Positions 23,934-36,792 of a DNA stretch of 64,000 bases are shown piece after piece. A model generated the notes under the pieces. It searched no databases, had not been told where the DNA came from, and was given only the letters and a program-made list of their open reading frames with translations. Position 1 is the first letter of the stretch. Each line of letters starts with the position of its first letter. The stretch covers positions 32,831,733-32,895,732 of the forward strand of contig NC_068571.1 of NCBI RefSeq assembly GCF_025698545.1. The letters are read 5' to 3'. Source of the DNA: Gossypium raimondii (lineage: Eukaryota > Streptophyta > Magnoliopsida > Malvales > Malvaceae). The translations under genes and the position numbers were made by a program.

Positions 23934-24705
23934 TGTTGAGTCCAAATTGATATTTGAATATAGAATCAAACGACACCACAAGAAGTGCTTAGCGTAGTTC
24001 CAATTGCTTCAACCATTTGAAATGCAAGTGTAGAAAAATAAATAACACAAGATGTTTACATAGTTTGATTTCCCTACATCTGCAAGGGTCTTGCCCATAG
24101 AGAATGTTCACTATCTTATCACGTCGTACAACAAGTATTTTCAAAATTCAACACTCATCAGTTTAGACTTCTCACTTTTGTACCTAATATTTAAACATCT
24201 CCCTTCTAAGTTTTCCCCCTGAAACTAAAGATTTAACTAAGTCACACACACTTCATTATTACATCTTAAGCACTCACAAAAATGTTCCACAATGAATAGA
24301 AATAAATTATTCTCAAAATCAATACAAAACCTATACAAGTCCCTACAATATATAAGTGAATGAGACTTCCTAACATATTATATCTTTCACAATCAATCTC
24401 CTTTCGAATCAACAAGATAATTAAAACAAATAATATCTTCAAAACAACATAGGATAAGTCTTGAAATCTTCAAGATATACTACCAACTTTAGCTCAATTT
24501 GATCTAGTCCACAATTTATGGGAAGTTGATTGCCTCAATCCAAATCCAAACAAGTCCCCAAGACATGTTACTAAGTGAAGTTTAGATATCAAGGATAGGC
24601 TGACAAATATCTCAAGTACCAAAAGAAACGCAATCCAAAGAAATTTAGTGTTAAAATTTGCCAACTCAAATATAGTTTAGGCACTCCTTGAAAAATGCCT
24701 CAACA
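23934..24705 (-). repeat. 5' LTR of the Copia element
   Basis: 772 bp. Plus-strand ends are tgttgagtcc and gcctcaaca, i.e. matching short inverted ends. The minus orientation is fixed by the primer site and gag. No partner 3' LTR was found to the left. Confidence 0.7.
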
Positions 24706-25385
24706 TGTAATATGATATTTTAATATTTTTTTCATTTGTTAATTAGCACCAAAATTATATAACGATAATGCTAAATCAAAATTTTAAATAACTAATAAAA
24801 TATATTATATTATAGATTAGTGATATAAAAATATGAAAATTTAAATAGTTATATCATTTTAAATAACCATGTTTTGATAAAATCACTATTTCATCATTAT
24901 ATGAAATAAATTAAAATTTAATTTCATGAAATAGATTAAATTTTAAATTTTGATTAATTTTATAAAATATTCAAATATAATTAACAAGGGCGTAACTAAG
25001 GGGCTGACAAGGCTCTGACCCCTCCTAAAATGAAAAATTTTCCATTTATACCTTTTAAAATTTTTAAAATTTAAAATTAGTAAAGATAAAACTACACTTT
25101 GCCCCCTAAAATGAGAAAAATTTGATTTAATCTTTTAAAATTATAAAGATATAGGCTATTAAAATGGTAAAATTATATTTTTACTAATGTAAAAATTATA
25201 ATTTAATTTTGACCCTTCTACCCTGATAATTAACAATTAATTTTTTATTAAAAAAATAAAAGAACACCACCTTATGCTCTATCACTCTGATGCTCATCGA
25301 TATTGTGTTTGTCGAGGATGCGAAGCAAAGAAGATGGTATTTGATTTTCTCCAATTGTCGCTAAACATCTCCTTTTAAAACTGGG
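24706..25385. repeat. AT-rich stretch with a cotton-type interspersed repeat
   Basis: About 24987-25225 reads gggcgtaactaagg, then repeated ttttaaaatttttaaa..ttagtaa..taaaactacactttgcccc. From memory this resembles a very common short interspersed element of cotton genomes. The rest holds nothing recognisable. Confidence 0.4.
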
Positions 25386-25610
25386 ATGCAATCAAATTTT
25401 CTCAACAACCAGAAATCAAAAGTAGAACCATATATCCCTAATCCAACCACACCGCAAAAGCATGTGTTCCGAAGGGCTGTTCACACATTACTCAAAAAGA
25501 TTTCGACCTTCCACATGGGAGGTCATGAATCTTGCCACGACTACGGAAATCATGTTGTGATTGAGGCTATACCAAATCCCAAAGGTCACATGGAACACAA
25601 AAGAAAATAA
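25386..25610 (+). other. Short open reading frame, unrecognised (possible exon or gene fragment)
   Basis: 74 codons, with KISTFHMGGHESCHDYGN and VVIEAIPNPKGHMEHKRK near the end. The composition is more protein-like than the surrounding AT-rich DNA and it is rich in His. I do not recognise a family. A diverged copy of its second half lies near 22748-22830, which points to a repeat rather than a host gene. Confidence 0.25.
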
Positions 25611-25909
25611 AGAAAAAAGCATAAGGCTGAAGCAGCAAGTCCTTGATTCCCATTTATCATATATAGATCTCTAATTCATCATGCATAAAAGAAATCTAAT
25701 CATATATAAATTCTTTGCTTGTTTTGTTATTTTTATAATTTCTTTTAAATGAACAAAAAAAAATAAAATTTTGACATTATTAGTAAAGACAAACTTTAAG
25801 TTTTGACATATTCAAATTCAAGTCTCCCCCTTCATAATTATCGACTGCACTACATATCCTATCATACAAATCTTTTAGGGTGGGGAGAGAGTAACAACTC
25901 TATGACAAG

Positions 25910-26577
25910 TAGGGGTGTGCATAATTCGGGTAAAACCGAAAAAATTCGGTTAACCGACCGAATTCGGTTAATCGGTCGGTTAACCGAATTTTTTCGGTCG
26001 GGGGTCGGTTAATTTTTTTATGATTTTTCGGTTAACGGTTAATTCGGTTCGAAACCGGTCGGTTAACCGAAAATTTTCGGTTAACCGAAAAAATTAATAA
26101 ATAAAATTATCCAACCCAACCCAAACTCAATTACCCAACCCAATAAAACTAAAACTAAAGTTTACCCAATTACCCAATCCAATAAAACTAAAACTAAAAG
26201 ACAACCCAATTTACTAAAGTCTAAAACCCAATTTACTTTAATAATTTATAAATTTTTTAAATTTTAAAAATAAAAAATAAAAAAAATTCGGGTAATTCGG
26301 GTATTTTTCGGTAATTCGATTAATTCGGTTAATTCGGGTAATTCGGTTAATTCGGGTAATTCGGGTAATTCGGGTAATTTTTAACCAAAAATAAAAAATA
26401 CATAATTTTCAGTTAATTCGGTTAACCGACCTTATTAACCGAAAAAATTTCGGTTCGGTTAAATTTTTTTAAAAAAAATCGGTTCGGTTAACGGTTAAAA
26501 TTTTTGAAAGGTCGGTTAATTCGGTTATAGTAATTTCGGGTCGGTTAACCGGTCGGTTAACCGAATGAACACCCCTA
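25910..26577. mobile_element. hAT-type MITE (668 bp) with 8-bp target duplication
   Basis: Ends taggggtgtgcat and, in reverse, taggggtgttcat are inverted repeats. The octamer atgacaag lies on both sides (25902-25909 and 26578-26585), exactly the target size of hAT transposons. The interior is built from many copies of ttcggttaaccg and ttcgggtaa motifs around an AT-rich core with a duplicated accca..aataaaactaaaactaaa segment. No coding capacity. Confidence 0.9.
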
Positions 26578-26585
26578 ATGACAAG

Positions 26586-27326
26586 TGACATCAGAGACAT
26601 GGATTGTTCACATTGAACACCCTAATGAGTGAGGCAGCTTAGGTGAACCAATCTTGACCCAAAAACCCGTGACGAGAGCATCATGAGGTTGAAGTGTGGG
26701 TGAGTATCACACCAAGCACCTAAAAGAAAAATTAATCCAGTACCGAAAAGAAAAGAGAGTCATGGCTATTACTTTGTATTTATGAAATCCGATTTTTCCT
26801 TTTTGTTTTTTGTTAAATTTAATTCTACTTCATATTAGCTAAAACATGTAATTGTGTTATACTTACGAAGTAAAAATATTTATCCTTGTAAACTCAAAAA
26901 AAAAAAAAAACAAAACAAAACAAATGGGAAATACAACCAAACCAAATCGAAATATACCAGCTTGAATCAATTCAAAATCATCAATGCGTACAATTTGCTT
27001 AAAAGGATTATTATAATATACTATATTAGAATGATTTTTACTAATTATATATCTATAATGATAAATTAAATAAAAAAATAAAATTCGATTCAATTTGATC
27101 AATTATCCGTTATTTGTGATGGAACGCAAACAAACATAACTTAGTGAAGCATAAAACGGGCATTGGGAACAAGGATAAGATCACCGTGATTATGAGTGCC
27201 AAAACTGATCATATATATAAAGCAAAGGAAGAATGTTTCAATATTGATTTCATTTCCTTACTGCGGATACCCTCCCTCTTCAATGGAAAATTGTTGCATT
27301 CCACACAATGAATGCAAGAATCGAGA
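26586..27326. other. 3' flank of RPF1 and AT-rich intergenic DNA
   Basis: No gene seen. A poly(A) run near 26888 is a simple repeat. The part next to 27327 should hold the RPF1 3' UTR. Confidence 0.5.
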
Positions 27327-30171
27327 TTACAAGAAAAACCTCCTTCGGCTAGTGTCCATTTCAGGCTGGCATTCAAAGGTGGGAAACAATTAATATCACC
27401 AATTATACAGACAGATGGTTTTGTAAGAGGAAAAAACAAAGAATCCAACCAACGTTATCATAGAGAAAAGTTACCTTGTGAACCCACTCAAATTCTCCGC
27501 CTTTTGTATCGAATGTTCCATGCTGTAGACTTACCAACTTTAGTGTAAACCGAGGACCACACTCCTGCATGTTCACACACTTGTTAACCACAACACATAT
27601 TCCGGGCCAAATAGACGGTTGTAAATGCCAGATTATCGAAATGGGCAGCAAAGACATTTCAAGAAGAGAAGTTAAAATGATTTATGATAATCCTTAGAAA
27701 AAGGGTAAAAGGATTTCCATAAACCAGAGCCAGCAAAATCATTTTAGAATCTCTAAATACAATTGTGATAACAGAAACAGGGAAGGAAACTGACCTGAAG
27801 ACGAGCTATTACTTTTTCTTTACTAATGCTCTCACCCTTGGTATCCTTTGCCTTTTTACCTTTTGACTCACTCTGTTTGATCTCCTTGGTTTCAAATATA
27901 TACCTGATTGCATTAATCCAGAATGTATCAGGAAGAAATCTACACAATCATCATTTAGTCAACATGCAATAGATTCAGAGGCTAGGGAGGCACACCTATG
28001 ATGTCGGAAGAATATAAAATCTCGTTGATTGTGGAAGGTTACAACTCGCCGACCTCGAAAATTAGGAGATTGGGGAAAAAGTGACTGAATCAGCCTAGAG
28101 TGTACAGATCAACAACAAAATTAAAATTCTCAGACCGAAAAGCCTAATGAGGGAGAATATAAGATTGGAAAGAGAAGGCACATATTTTACAGTGTTGTCA
28201 AGGGCGCATGCTGCGCTAGAACCCTTATATTGCCTCGGGTGCAAGGTGCAAAAAAAGTGCTAGCCTGAGTGAAGTAAAGCACAATATGTACATAAAAGAA
28301 TTTTTGCAAGTCTGTGTGTATAATATATAAAGCTTAAGATATATAGTAAACTTTGAAGTATGGTCCAGTTTATCTACAAACATGCAATTTATTTATTGAT
28401 CAATATGTATGATTGCTTTATAGTCAATGTCTGTTTTTGAATACACAAATATTGAGAAGAATATAGTTTTGACATGATCCCTTCCTTACTAGTAAAGGTA
28501 TATCAAATGAGAACTGTGAAAAAAGAAATTAAAGGGAAATTCAATCAGGCAGGCTTATATTATGCCTATCGCCTTACATAAAAGCGTGCCCAGGCACACC
28601 AGGTCTGTGCCTAGTCAAAAGGGCCTTGCTTGAAAGGGTTTGCAATGTTTTTGTTGAATAATGCTAAGGCGCGGGCTCACCTAGGTGCACACCTTTACAA
28701 CACTGTTTTTACAGAAGAATATATTTGTAGTTTGCTAAGCGAAATTTAAAAATTTGATTTAGTAATAAACTATAAAAAAGAACAGTATGCAACCTGCCAA
28801 TGCGATGGCCCAGGCGTGTTGTGAAGTTATTTAATACTAGCTCAGGCTCATGACTGGTAGGATTTCCATGATTCTACAAGAGCAAAATGGAGGCAATTCA
28901 ATGACTACACAAACAAATCCATTCTAAGGAATCCAACATTTAAGGCGTGAAAATTCACGTAAAAAGATCAATGTGCTACCTTAATGTCCTTCCTCAAAAC
29001 CAAACTGGAAAGCTTGAAGTGTGCAGTAGGGCCATCAGGCAATCCAATAATTAGAAGAGCGTCTAAATGATATTTAAACCAATTAGTCAGCTATAATTCT
29101 CATGAAGATTACAAAGTTAGAGCCACCACATCAAATAATGTACAAGGCCACAATCAAAGAAAAGTTAGTTATGGATAAATTCTTATGGCAAACCTGGTTC
29201 TCTTCTGTTGGTGTGAACTACTATAATAGAAGTGAATTCTTTGTTATTTGCATATTCCACAATCTGCAGGAAGATGAATACATAGCTTCAAAATGATACT
29301 CTAAATGCTACTTACAAATCTGATTTTCCAATGTAATCTTATAAAAGAATAGTTCAAGAAAATTATCATAAGAATCACCTTTTTCAAGTCATATGTTCCT
29401 CTTTTATGGTAATGAGAATTTGGGATCACCGAAAGCAATTCTGTGATAAAAGCCGGTCCCCTCTGAAGACAAAGTTATCCATGCATCAGACTAATTAGCA
29501 AGAAAATTCATCTAAAATAAGCTTCGTATTGATGCATAGTTCAATCATTAATGAGAAATAAGTAAGAAAAAAGAGCATACAGTGGAATTGAAACGGCAAG
29601 TTGTGATTAAAATCTTCGGGGTACGATCTTGCTTTAGAACCGCACTGAACTCATCAGCGTCATTACCAGCAAACAGCTGGAGGAAAAAAAAGATTACAAA
29701 TTTACTTGTCAGATTTAAACATTATACATATAATAAAGAATTTTCCGAGAAAATAAAACCAAAAAATTAACCTCTTCATCATCAGGCATGCAAACTGTCT
29801 CGTCAGCCTCTCTCGTATTTTCAATAGTGCGAGGAATTTGCTTCGGTGGAGGCTGCAATAATAATAATATGAAAAGATTTCAGAACAGTTTGTTGTTGCT
29901 CCGTTGAAAAAAAAGAGGAAATTAGGGGGAAGACCTCTTCTCCTAGCTCGAGAGCGCGTTTAGCGGCGGCGTCGCGAGCTTTAAGCTTCTTGCGTTTGTC
30001 GAGCTTCTTTTGGTGCTTGAGTTTGGCGTGTACAGCAGATCTCTTCTCCTTGTTTTTAATGGAGGAAGGAAGTATCTCACTCTTCTCATTCTTCATCTTT
30101 TTAATGTTGTGTTTGCTATCCTCCTCTCCTTCCATCCCTTCGTTTTCGTTCGTCTTTCTTTTTCCGCCCAT
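27327..30171 (-). CDS. RPF1: Ribosome production factor 1 (Brix domain protein), 11 exons
   Basis: Minus-strand exons: 30171-29935, 29852-29772, 29676-29581, 29462-29379, 29263-29194, 29062-28980, 28873-28794, 28094-27996, 27903-27795, 27564-27475 and 27365-27327. All junctions are GT..AG and the joined frame codes for 355 residues, the normal RPF1 length. The N-terminus is Lys/Glu-rich (MGGKRK..., residues 1-105, nuclear/nucleolar type). The Brix domain begins about TPKILITT (125-132), contains [18 protein letters not shown] (256-273) and ends with [13 protein letters not shown] (314-326). RPF1 works in the nucleolus in maturation of the large ribosomal subunit (27S pre-rRNA, ITS2 processing). 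The Arabidopsis counterpart is At4g01560 (MEE49), next to the homologues of the two genes that follow here. A MITE lies in intron 7. An in-frame ATG upstream (30261) would add a hydrophobic leader unknown in RPF1 and is rejected. Confidence 0.95.
28190..28705. mobile_element. MITE in RPF1 intron 7
   Basis: Left end cagtgttgtcaagggcgcatg; the right end in reverse reads cagtgttgtaaaggtgtgcac. 516 bp, no ORF. Both sides carry tttta, which may be part of the target duplication. It lies wholly between exons 7 and 8 and leaves the splice sites intact. Confidence 0.7.
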
Positions 30172-31336
30172 TCTAATGGCTTCGCCTAGGGTTTCAAATA
30201 GCGGTAGAATCCAAAACAGAATCAAATATAGCAGAGCGATGAAGAGGCAGAGAGCAGACAACTCAACCTCACGAGTAAGTTAATTTAGGGTTTCAAATGG
30301 CGGCAGGGATGTGTGAAGAGAGACGAGAGCAGGTCCGAATTTTTATTTGACGAGAAAAACTTTATTATATTTATTAAGGAGGCACTCTGTTTATTGCATT
30401 TTATCATTAGTGAGGTTAAAAAGTAAAATGGTTTTTTTTTTTAAATATTATCAAATTTTATTGTTAAAATTTGATGTTAGTCCATTAGATGATGTACACA
30501 TAACACACCATACGTCGTTTTTAATAGAAAAATAAAATGTAATCTGAGTCTTGTTACAATTATCCTATATCTACTTATTTTATCTTATATCTATGACACT
30601 TTTATCCTATATCTACAAAATGCAAAGCTAATTCAATTACAAAATACAATGTGACTCTTATTATAATTTTGATGAAAGTGTTTTTATCATATAATAATTC
30701 AAAACAAATTTAATAATAATGAGATTTAACACTTAACCCAATGCATAATAAACAATTAATTTTACTATATAATTAAAATATCAATTAACTTTTATATGAA
30801 TTTTAATAAATTTATTTGTTTTAGTTTTTTCATCCACGTGAGTGTCCTTTAAATTAGTATCATTATAATTTCAATATTAAAATTAGTTTGCTACTCTGAG
30901 ATGCATAGCAGCATGGGTTATTTTATTTAACTAAAATATTTTAAAATAAAATTTAAAATATTCTCTTATATTTTAAAATTGTTGCTAAAATTTATTAATG
31001 TAACCAATAAATATTACAATATTATTGAATTTTAATAATATATTATACATTATATTATAGTTCAAATCATAGCATAATAAAATATTTAAACTATAACTTT
31101 TTATGTTAAAATAAATAGCACTAAAAATTTAAATAATAATATATAATTTATTTATATTTCTAATTTTGGAATATAAAATTTAATCAAATATATTCTACTA
31201 ATTTTACATGCTTAACCAATAAATAATCGGAAGAAGTAGAAATGAACATGTTTAGAAGAGCTTTATCTAAATACCACTCGATTTGAACAAAATTGGGCTT
31301 GAACCGTAAAACAGATGGGTACACATGTGATTATAT
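30172..31336. other. RPF1 upstream region and AT-rich spacer
   Basis: The first 150 bases should hold the RPF1 promoter and 5' UTR. The rest is very AT-rich with no supported gene. Confidence 0.5.
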
Positions 31337-32053
31337 AGTCAACCCTCTCTATAACAATCTCATTTATCTGTCAAGACGATGCCTGTTAAAAAGAGGTGAT
31401 TGTTATACACTTATATATGTTGTTATAGAAAGATAATTTGTGTAAACCTACCATAAACTCCATATCGTGAATATCCATAAAATAAAGAAAGTATGAATTA
31501 TGTTCAAAAAGAAAGAAAAAGATAAATAAGTCAACAAAATTAAAAGACATGTAAGTGCACATTTATGGATATTTTATTTTACATTCATTCATATGATTAA
31601 TTATGAAGTTAAAGATCTAACAAGTTCTATTAATCACTATGAGTTATTAAATTCAAGTAATCAATTTATAAGCATTTATGATGTTTCAAATTCATAGTAA
31701 AATACTTAATTAAGGAATTTAATAATTTATTGAATTGATATCTTAAATTTTCTTGATTTAAAATTATTTTCATTTAATAAAATTTATTTTTTATTTGGAA
31801 TTTAATTATTTTATTTAAATAATATTTTAACTAAAATTGTTTTTATTTAATAAATTAAAATCAATGGACTTACTTATATGAAATACCTATAATTTTAGAT
31901 AATATGTTGTTATAGAAAATTAATTTAATAAATAATATATTTTACAACTATGGTTATTGTTATAAATAAAAATATGTTACAGATGATTAAAATAAAACAT
32001 AAAAAATCGATTATATATAAAAACTTAAATGTTATTATAGAAAAAAGTTTACT
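31337..32053. mobile_element. Possible MITE of the CTCTCTATAACA type
   Basis: The left end agtcaaccctctctataaca and the right end, read in reverse as agtaaacttttttctataataac, are diverged inverted repeats. Plants commonly carry MITEs with such ends. The interior is AT-rich with repeated tgttatag motifs. Target duplication not resolved. Confidence 0.4.
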
Positions 32054-32139
32054 CTACTAAAAATTATATGCCAAATAACATTAAATTAAGGCAAATGGAA
32101 TGAAGTCTGAAATTTTAGTATAGCATAAGGACTAAGGCT

Positions 32140-34150
32140 TCCTTTGGTTTCAAGTTTACAGCCAATGAGGTGCGTTTACAGTGCCAAACTCACTACAGCA
32201 GTTGTTTGGTTTACACAGTCAGTGCAGTGAGGTTTCTTTTCAACCACACTGGTCAGCTGATTTTCAGCTGGAGAAATCAACAGCAGTGGATGAATTTACT
32301 AAGCTGTTGGCACTGTAACTGACAAAAACACCCTTACTTTTACTTATTATTTTACCATTTTAGCCTTGAAAATTAAATTAATTTCTTTCCCAATCTGCAA
32401 AAAACCCTGCTCTTCAACTCCTTCAATTGACACTCACAGCAGACTCAAAGAAGCTCATATTCTCGACTCATCCTATCAATCTTGTTCTCAACTTTGATCT
32501 GGTAAGTCAAAACCCTTCTTTTTCTACTCTATATATGTGTTTGAATTGTATCAAAGTAGTTTCTGTTTTTCCTTCTCATCTTGTTCTCATCTTGTTATTA
32601 GCTAAGAAAATAACAACAAATAAATATGTCCTCACATGGAGGACAAAATCTTAAAGCAGTTAAGTAATTACTAGAAATGAAAAAGAATTTTTGTGTTCAT
32701 ACACAAATCCATATGTTCTTTCTCCATTATTTTTTTTACCTCTGCCGTTGAAGAGATTGAACATAATTGATGATTTCATCAAGCATACCAGCTTTGCCTG
32801 TGATTTTGTTACATCCTGTTATAAATCTTACAGATACTTCATTCTTTCACTGATTTTCTCCCTTCTAACCTATATAAATCAACATAATTAAAACATTATT
32901 ATCTAATGAAAGAGACCTGATAAAATAAGAAAACATCTCCTGCAATGCTGTATTCATGTCTCAAACCCTCAAAAACTAAAACTATCAAAAACAAAACAAA
33001 GCACAACTAAACAAACGAAACAACAAAAGCTTGTATAGAAAGGTTCTAAGGTTCCCACTATTCTAGAGAAAGGCTTAGCCTAAACTTAAGCTATAGGCCG
33101 AGCCATGCATTTCTTTTTAGTCATAAGTGCTCTCATGCAGTTGTATAGGCTGAATTTTATTCTATTTGAGTTGTGAGGTAAACACGTAGGGCAAGGTGGC
33201 AGTACAGGTTACAACGTGTCCTGCCTCTCACATGCATTGGACACATGGATAGCTATTTACCCACTACTTGCAGCAAGAAGAATGGATGCAGATTCAGCTG
33301 CTGACATGTTGAATGCAAAATAAAATGGCTTCAGACCAAACTTCTTTCAGCTAGTCAAAAATATTCAATACGAACTTAGTTTTAGATTACTTTTTGGCTT
33401 TCTTTCATAATCTGAGATCACTAAGGACCATTGCTCATATTTCAAAATTTAGGGCTATTCTAGGAAGCTGTTAAAAGTTCAAACTGATTCAATCAAGTAA
33501 ACAACCAACCAAGAACTAACAAAATAATATTTCACAAGCATGCATGTATAATTGAACTACAATTTGCAACAACCCGTCATTTATAACATTGAACTGTAAA
33601 GATCAACAGTTTCCTACCATTTATTTTGTCTCAATTTTTATGCCAAAGAGAGTTATTCTCTGTATTGATTTCCATGTTTGCAAGAAAAAGTAAACCAAGC
33701 AGTTTAGAAATCAGTTCCAGCCCAAAATATATGTACTTTTATCAATAAATGAAGAATAATTACAAAAAATGGATGAAAGAAAATGAAAAGAACGAAAGAG
33801 TGATAAATAAAACTCTCATGAGAAAGGATTTAATTTTAGCCACAACCTACAGGATGAGAGGGAACCCTCTTTGGTCTTCTCTCTTATATTAGTCTATAAG
33901 AATGCCAAGGGGATTCTGCCACACATTACCAATTGACATTATGTCTTCATGTAACTAAAAACGTTATCTAAAAGATTTTAGTATAATTCAACAAGTTTAT
34001 TCCAGGAAAAATTCTTATTTTTTTAATTAAAGTGATATCTGTCTGAGCCTAACATGACATTTAAAGAATTATTTGCTGACCCTATTTTTTATGGTAGAGC
34101 ATCTAAACATGGGGAGCACAATAAAAAGTTCCATAACAAGGATAAACTGT
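32140..34150. other. Left part of the Harbinger region, no coding region seen
   Basis: Repeated cagtgcagtgagg-like motifs near the left end. A possible leader exon ends at about 32501 (ctg|gtaagtc). From 32700 to 34150 nothing recognisable as coding is seen on either strand, in particular not the last exon expected for a DCN1-like gene. Confidence 0.4.
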
Positions 34151-34157
34151 GACGTAC

Positions 34158-35169
34158 CTCATTGCAGAATCGAAAAAAGCCCATCCATTGATCCAAGTTT
34201 ATGACCTTATAATCGCTCTGAATCTACATTAAGAAAACAAGCATGGTATGAGGCATATTTTCTCTTCCTCTTTTTGAGGTTAGGATAGAAGGGTAAGTTC
34301 AGAATTACAGCATCACAATAACAACAGGCAACTTACTCTGTAATCTAGTTTATAGAGTTTTTAGATTCATTTCTACACCTTTTGATCTAAAAGATTAAAC
34401 ATTTAAATTAGAGGATTAATCCTATTTTCTGAAGAAACTTTTGAAGAGTCCATCTGTAACAATGTTCCCCAATCTGATAACAGACTTAAAAGATTTTCTA
34501 ACATATCCATATACATTTATATAATCCTAGAAGCTAAAACTGAAATGAACTCATCCCCCAAAATAACAGATAAAGTTGTGCCTTTATAAACAGCATCATA
34601 AAGGAAATGAAGAAAATAAAGTATAAACAGATGCAATCCCAGAGGTCAAATGCAATAATTGTCACAACTCACCTTCAAATACTCAATAAAATAGTCAACC
34701 TGTGCACGGAATTGGGATCCTAAAACAAGATCCAACAATTGACACATGCTTTCTATATCTATACTCTTTTGTCTCTCCTCTGCAGCAGTAAATTCGAGAA
34801 AGTAAGTAGGGGCTTTCTATATGTATATTTATACTCTCTCTCTCACTCTCTCTTCTATATAACAAGTTAACTTTCTTTCTTCTACAAACACGATCTTAAC
34901 TTATGCAAAATTGAATCGCTTTACAGAAATCAACCAGAGAAATAAAAGAAAAAATAAAATTTAACAATCTAACAAACAGTGAAAAATGTTTGAAACAAAC
35001 AAAAAAAAAAGACAAAGGAAAAAAGAAATCAAAAGCTGAATCCAAGTCCAACAAAATTTAGAATTAAAGAAAGAAGAGAAAGAGGGAAGTACTGGTGCGA
35101 AAGAGATCGGAGGGAGAACAGGAAATTGGGTTGACCCGTTTTTTTGGATGCATAAGCAGAGCGACGCAT
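34158..35169 (-). pseudogene. DCN1-like (cullin neddylation, DCUN1 type) gene fragment
   Basis: Two minus-strand exons with intact splice sites are clear. 34779-34673 codes for ERQKSIDIESMCQLL, then DLVLGSQFRAQVDYFIEYLK. 34223-34158 codes for IQSDYKVINLDQWMGFFRFC plus NE. Together they are a contiguous part of the potentiating-neddylation domain of plant DCN1-like proteins. A possible first exon starts at ATG 35169 (MRRSAYASKKTGQPN), also typical of these proteins as I recall them. The middle exons (the UBA-like/EF-hand-like N-terminal half of the domain) are absent between 34780 and 35090, and the last exon was not found to the left. DCN1 proteins help ligate NEDD8 to cullins; this copy cannot make a full domain. 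It lies antisense inside the Harbinger element. Confidence 0.75.
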
Positions 35170-35482
35170 CATAAGCACAAACCAAAGATTTTCTAAGCTT
35201 CGTCGCTCAACAAAATTATAACTAAACAAGCGAAGCTTTGCCTTCACTAGTTTGTTGGTTGTTTTGATTGGCAGATTTTCGTTTTCTTTCTTTATTTATT
35301 TATTATTTTCTTTTCCTTTTTCCATTATGTTGAAGCTTCCAATTAAGCCGCCAGTTTTTTTTTGGTGTGGTTAGATAAAGATTAGTATTGGGAGACGTCT
35401 AATATAACTTATAGACTATATATTTGCTTTATGCTTCTTGGTGAATGCTAGCATATTGACTGAATTATATCAATGACAATAA

Positions 35483-36534
35483 ATGGTAAAGACACGAAAT
35501 TTTGTGGAGGGAGATAGTAGCTTAGCAACAAAAGCTGTTTGGGATGATGAGCTGACATTGATATTTTGTAAACTTTGCGTGAATGAAGTCAATGCTGGTA
35601 ATAGACCGACAACTCATCTAAACTCAAAAGGATGGGAAAATGTCATTGCTCTTTTTCAAGCAAAAACACAAAAAATTTATGGAAAACCTCAATTGAAAAA
35701 TAAGTGGGATACATTAAAAAAGGAATGGAGGTTATGGAGGGAGTTGCTTAAGGAATCTACAGGTATTGGATGGTGTCCATCTAAAAAGACGGTCGATGCT
35801 ACCGAAGAATGGTGGGCTGCAAAAATACAGGTTTGTGTTCACTTTATCATTATTTTAATGCATAAAGTTTATTGAAATTAATAATTTACAATTATAAAAA
35901 TCTTAGTATAACATTTAACATTTAACATGTTATGTAGGAAAATCCTGATTTTAAAGGATTTAAGAAGAAAGGAATTGAACCACGATTGAATGAGTTAATG
36001 TGGCAAATGTTTGGTGGCATTGTAGCCACCGGAGAGAACGCATGGGCACCTTCGTCTGGTGTTCTTCCAAGTGGGGTTCTTATGGGAGATGATGCACCTA
36101 ATGAGGGATTTGGTGATTCAGATGAACATAGTAACGAGAATGAATGTATTCCTCTTGATGAGGTACCATCAAACCCTTCTCATGAAATTCCTAATCGAAG
36201 AAAGTAAACACTTGGGGTTGTACACGGTAAAGGAAAAAAATCAAGTTCAAGTAGAAAATCATCAAGAAATACATTAACTACTCAGATTGAGAAATTGTGT
36301 AAGAGTATGGCTAGTCCAAGGAAGTCAGTGAATGAAATTATTTTTCCTCACTCTCAATATACTATTTCAAATGCAATGGATGCTTTGCGTGTTTTAGGAG
36401 ATGAAATTCCAAAAAAAGATGAACTGTATTATTTTGCCACCAAAATGTTCCAAATACCGGTGAAACGAGAAGTGTTTTTGAACTTAGATCCAGATGATAG
36501 GGTTTGGTGGCTTCGACGTAAGTATGCTGAATAA
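35483..36534 (+). pseudogene. Harbinger SANT/Myb-like DNA-binding protein gene (ORF1)
   Basis: Exon 1 is 35483-35830, with an intron 35831-35937 (GT..AG), and exon 2 runs from 35938 to 36534. The N-terminal domain has W.DEL...FCKLCVNEVNAGN, HLNSKGWENVIALF and QLKNKWDTLKKEWRLW, the Myb/SANT-like domain (Myb_DNA-bind_3) of plant Harbinger ORF1 proteins. The C-terminal part has a Ser/Lys stretch and a helical end (ALRVLGDEIPKKDELYYFA, then WWLRRKY). An in-frame TAA at 36205-36207 separates the two halves; the frame is otherwise open, so the break is a single codon. ORF1 proteins act with the transposase in binding the transposon ends and bringing it to the nucleus. Confidence 0.85.
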
Positions 36535-36792
36535 AATCCAATTGCATCATTTTCATCATTGGTAGCAACATCCTCATTTCCCTTCCAACCATACCATCAA
36601 CCACCTCCACCATAAGCTCCTTAGAATTATTATTGTAATATAACTATACTACTTTTTTTTATATGTAAAACTAATGTATGATACTTTTTATGTTTGGTAT
36701 TTTTATGCTATGCTTTTAATCAAGTTTCTGTGTTGTATAGAATGTCACGAGATTTTAAAGGATTTATTTTCATTTGATTACTTTTTCAGGTT

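Noticed and set aside
30172..30261. Upstream in-frame start for RPF1 at 30261
   Set aside because: It would add about 30 mostly hydrophobic residues not known in RPF1; MGGKRK at 30171 is the usual type of start.
29990..30283. 97-codon plus-strand ORF
   Set aside because: Antisense shadow of RPF1 exon 1.
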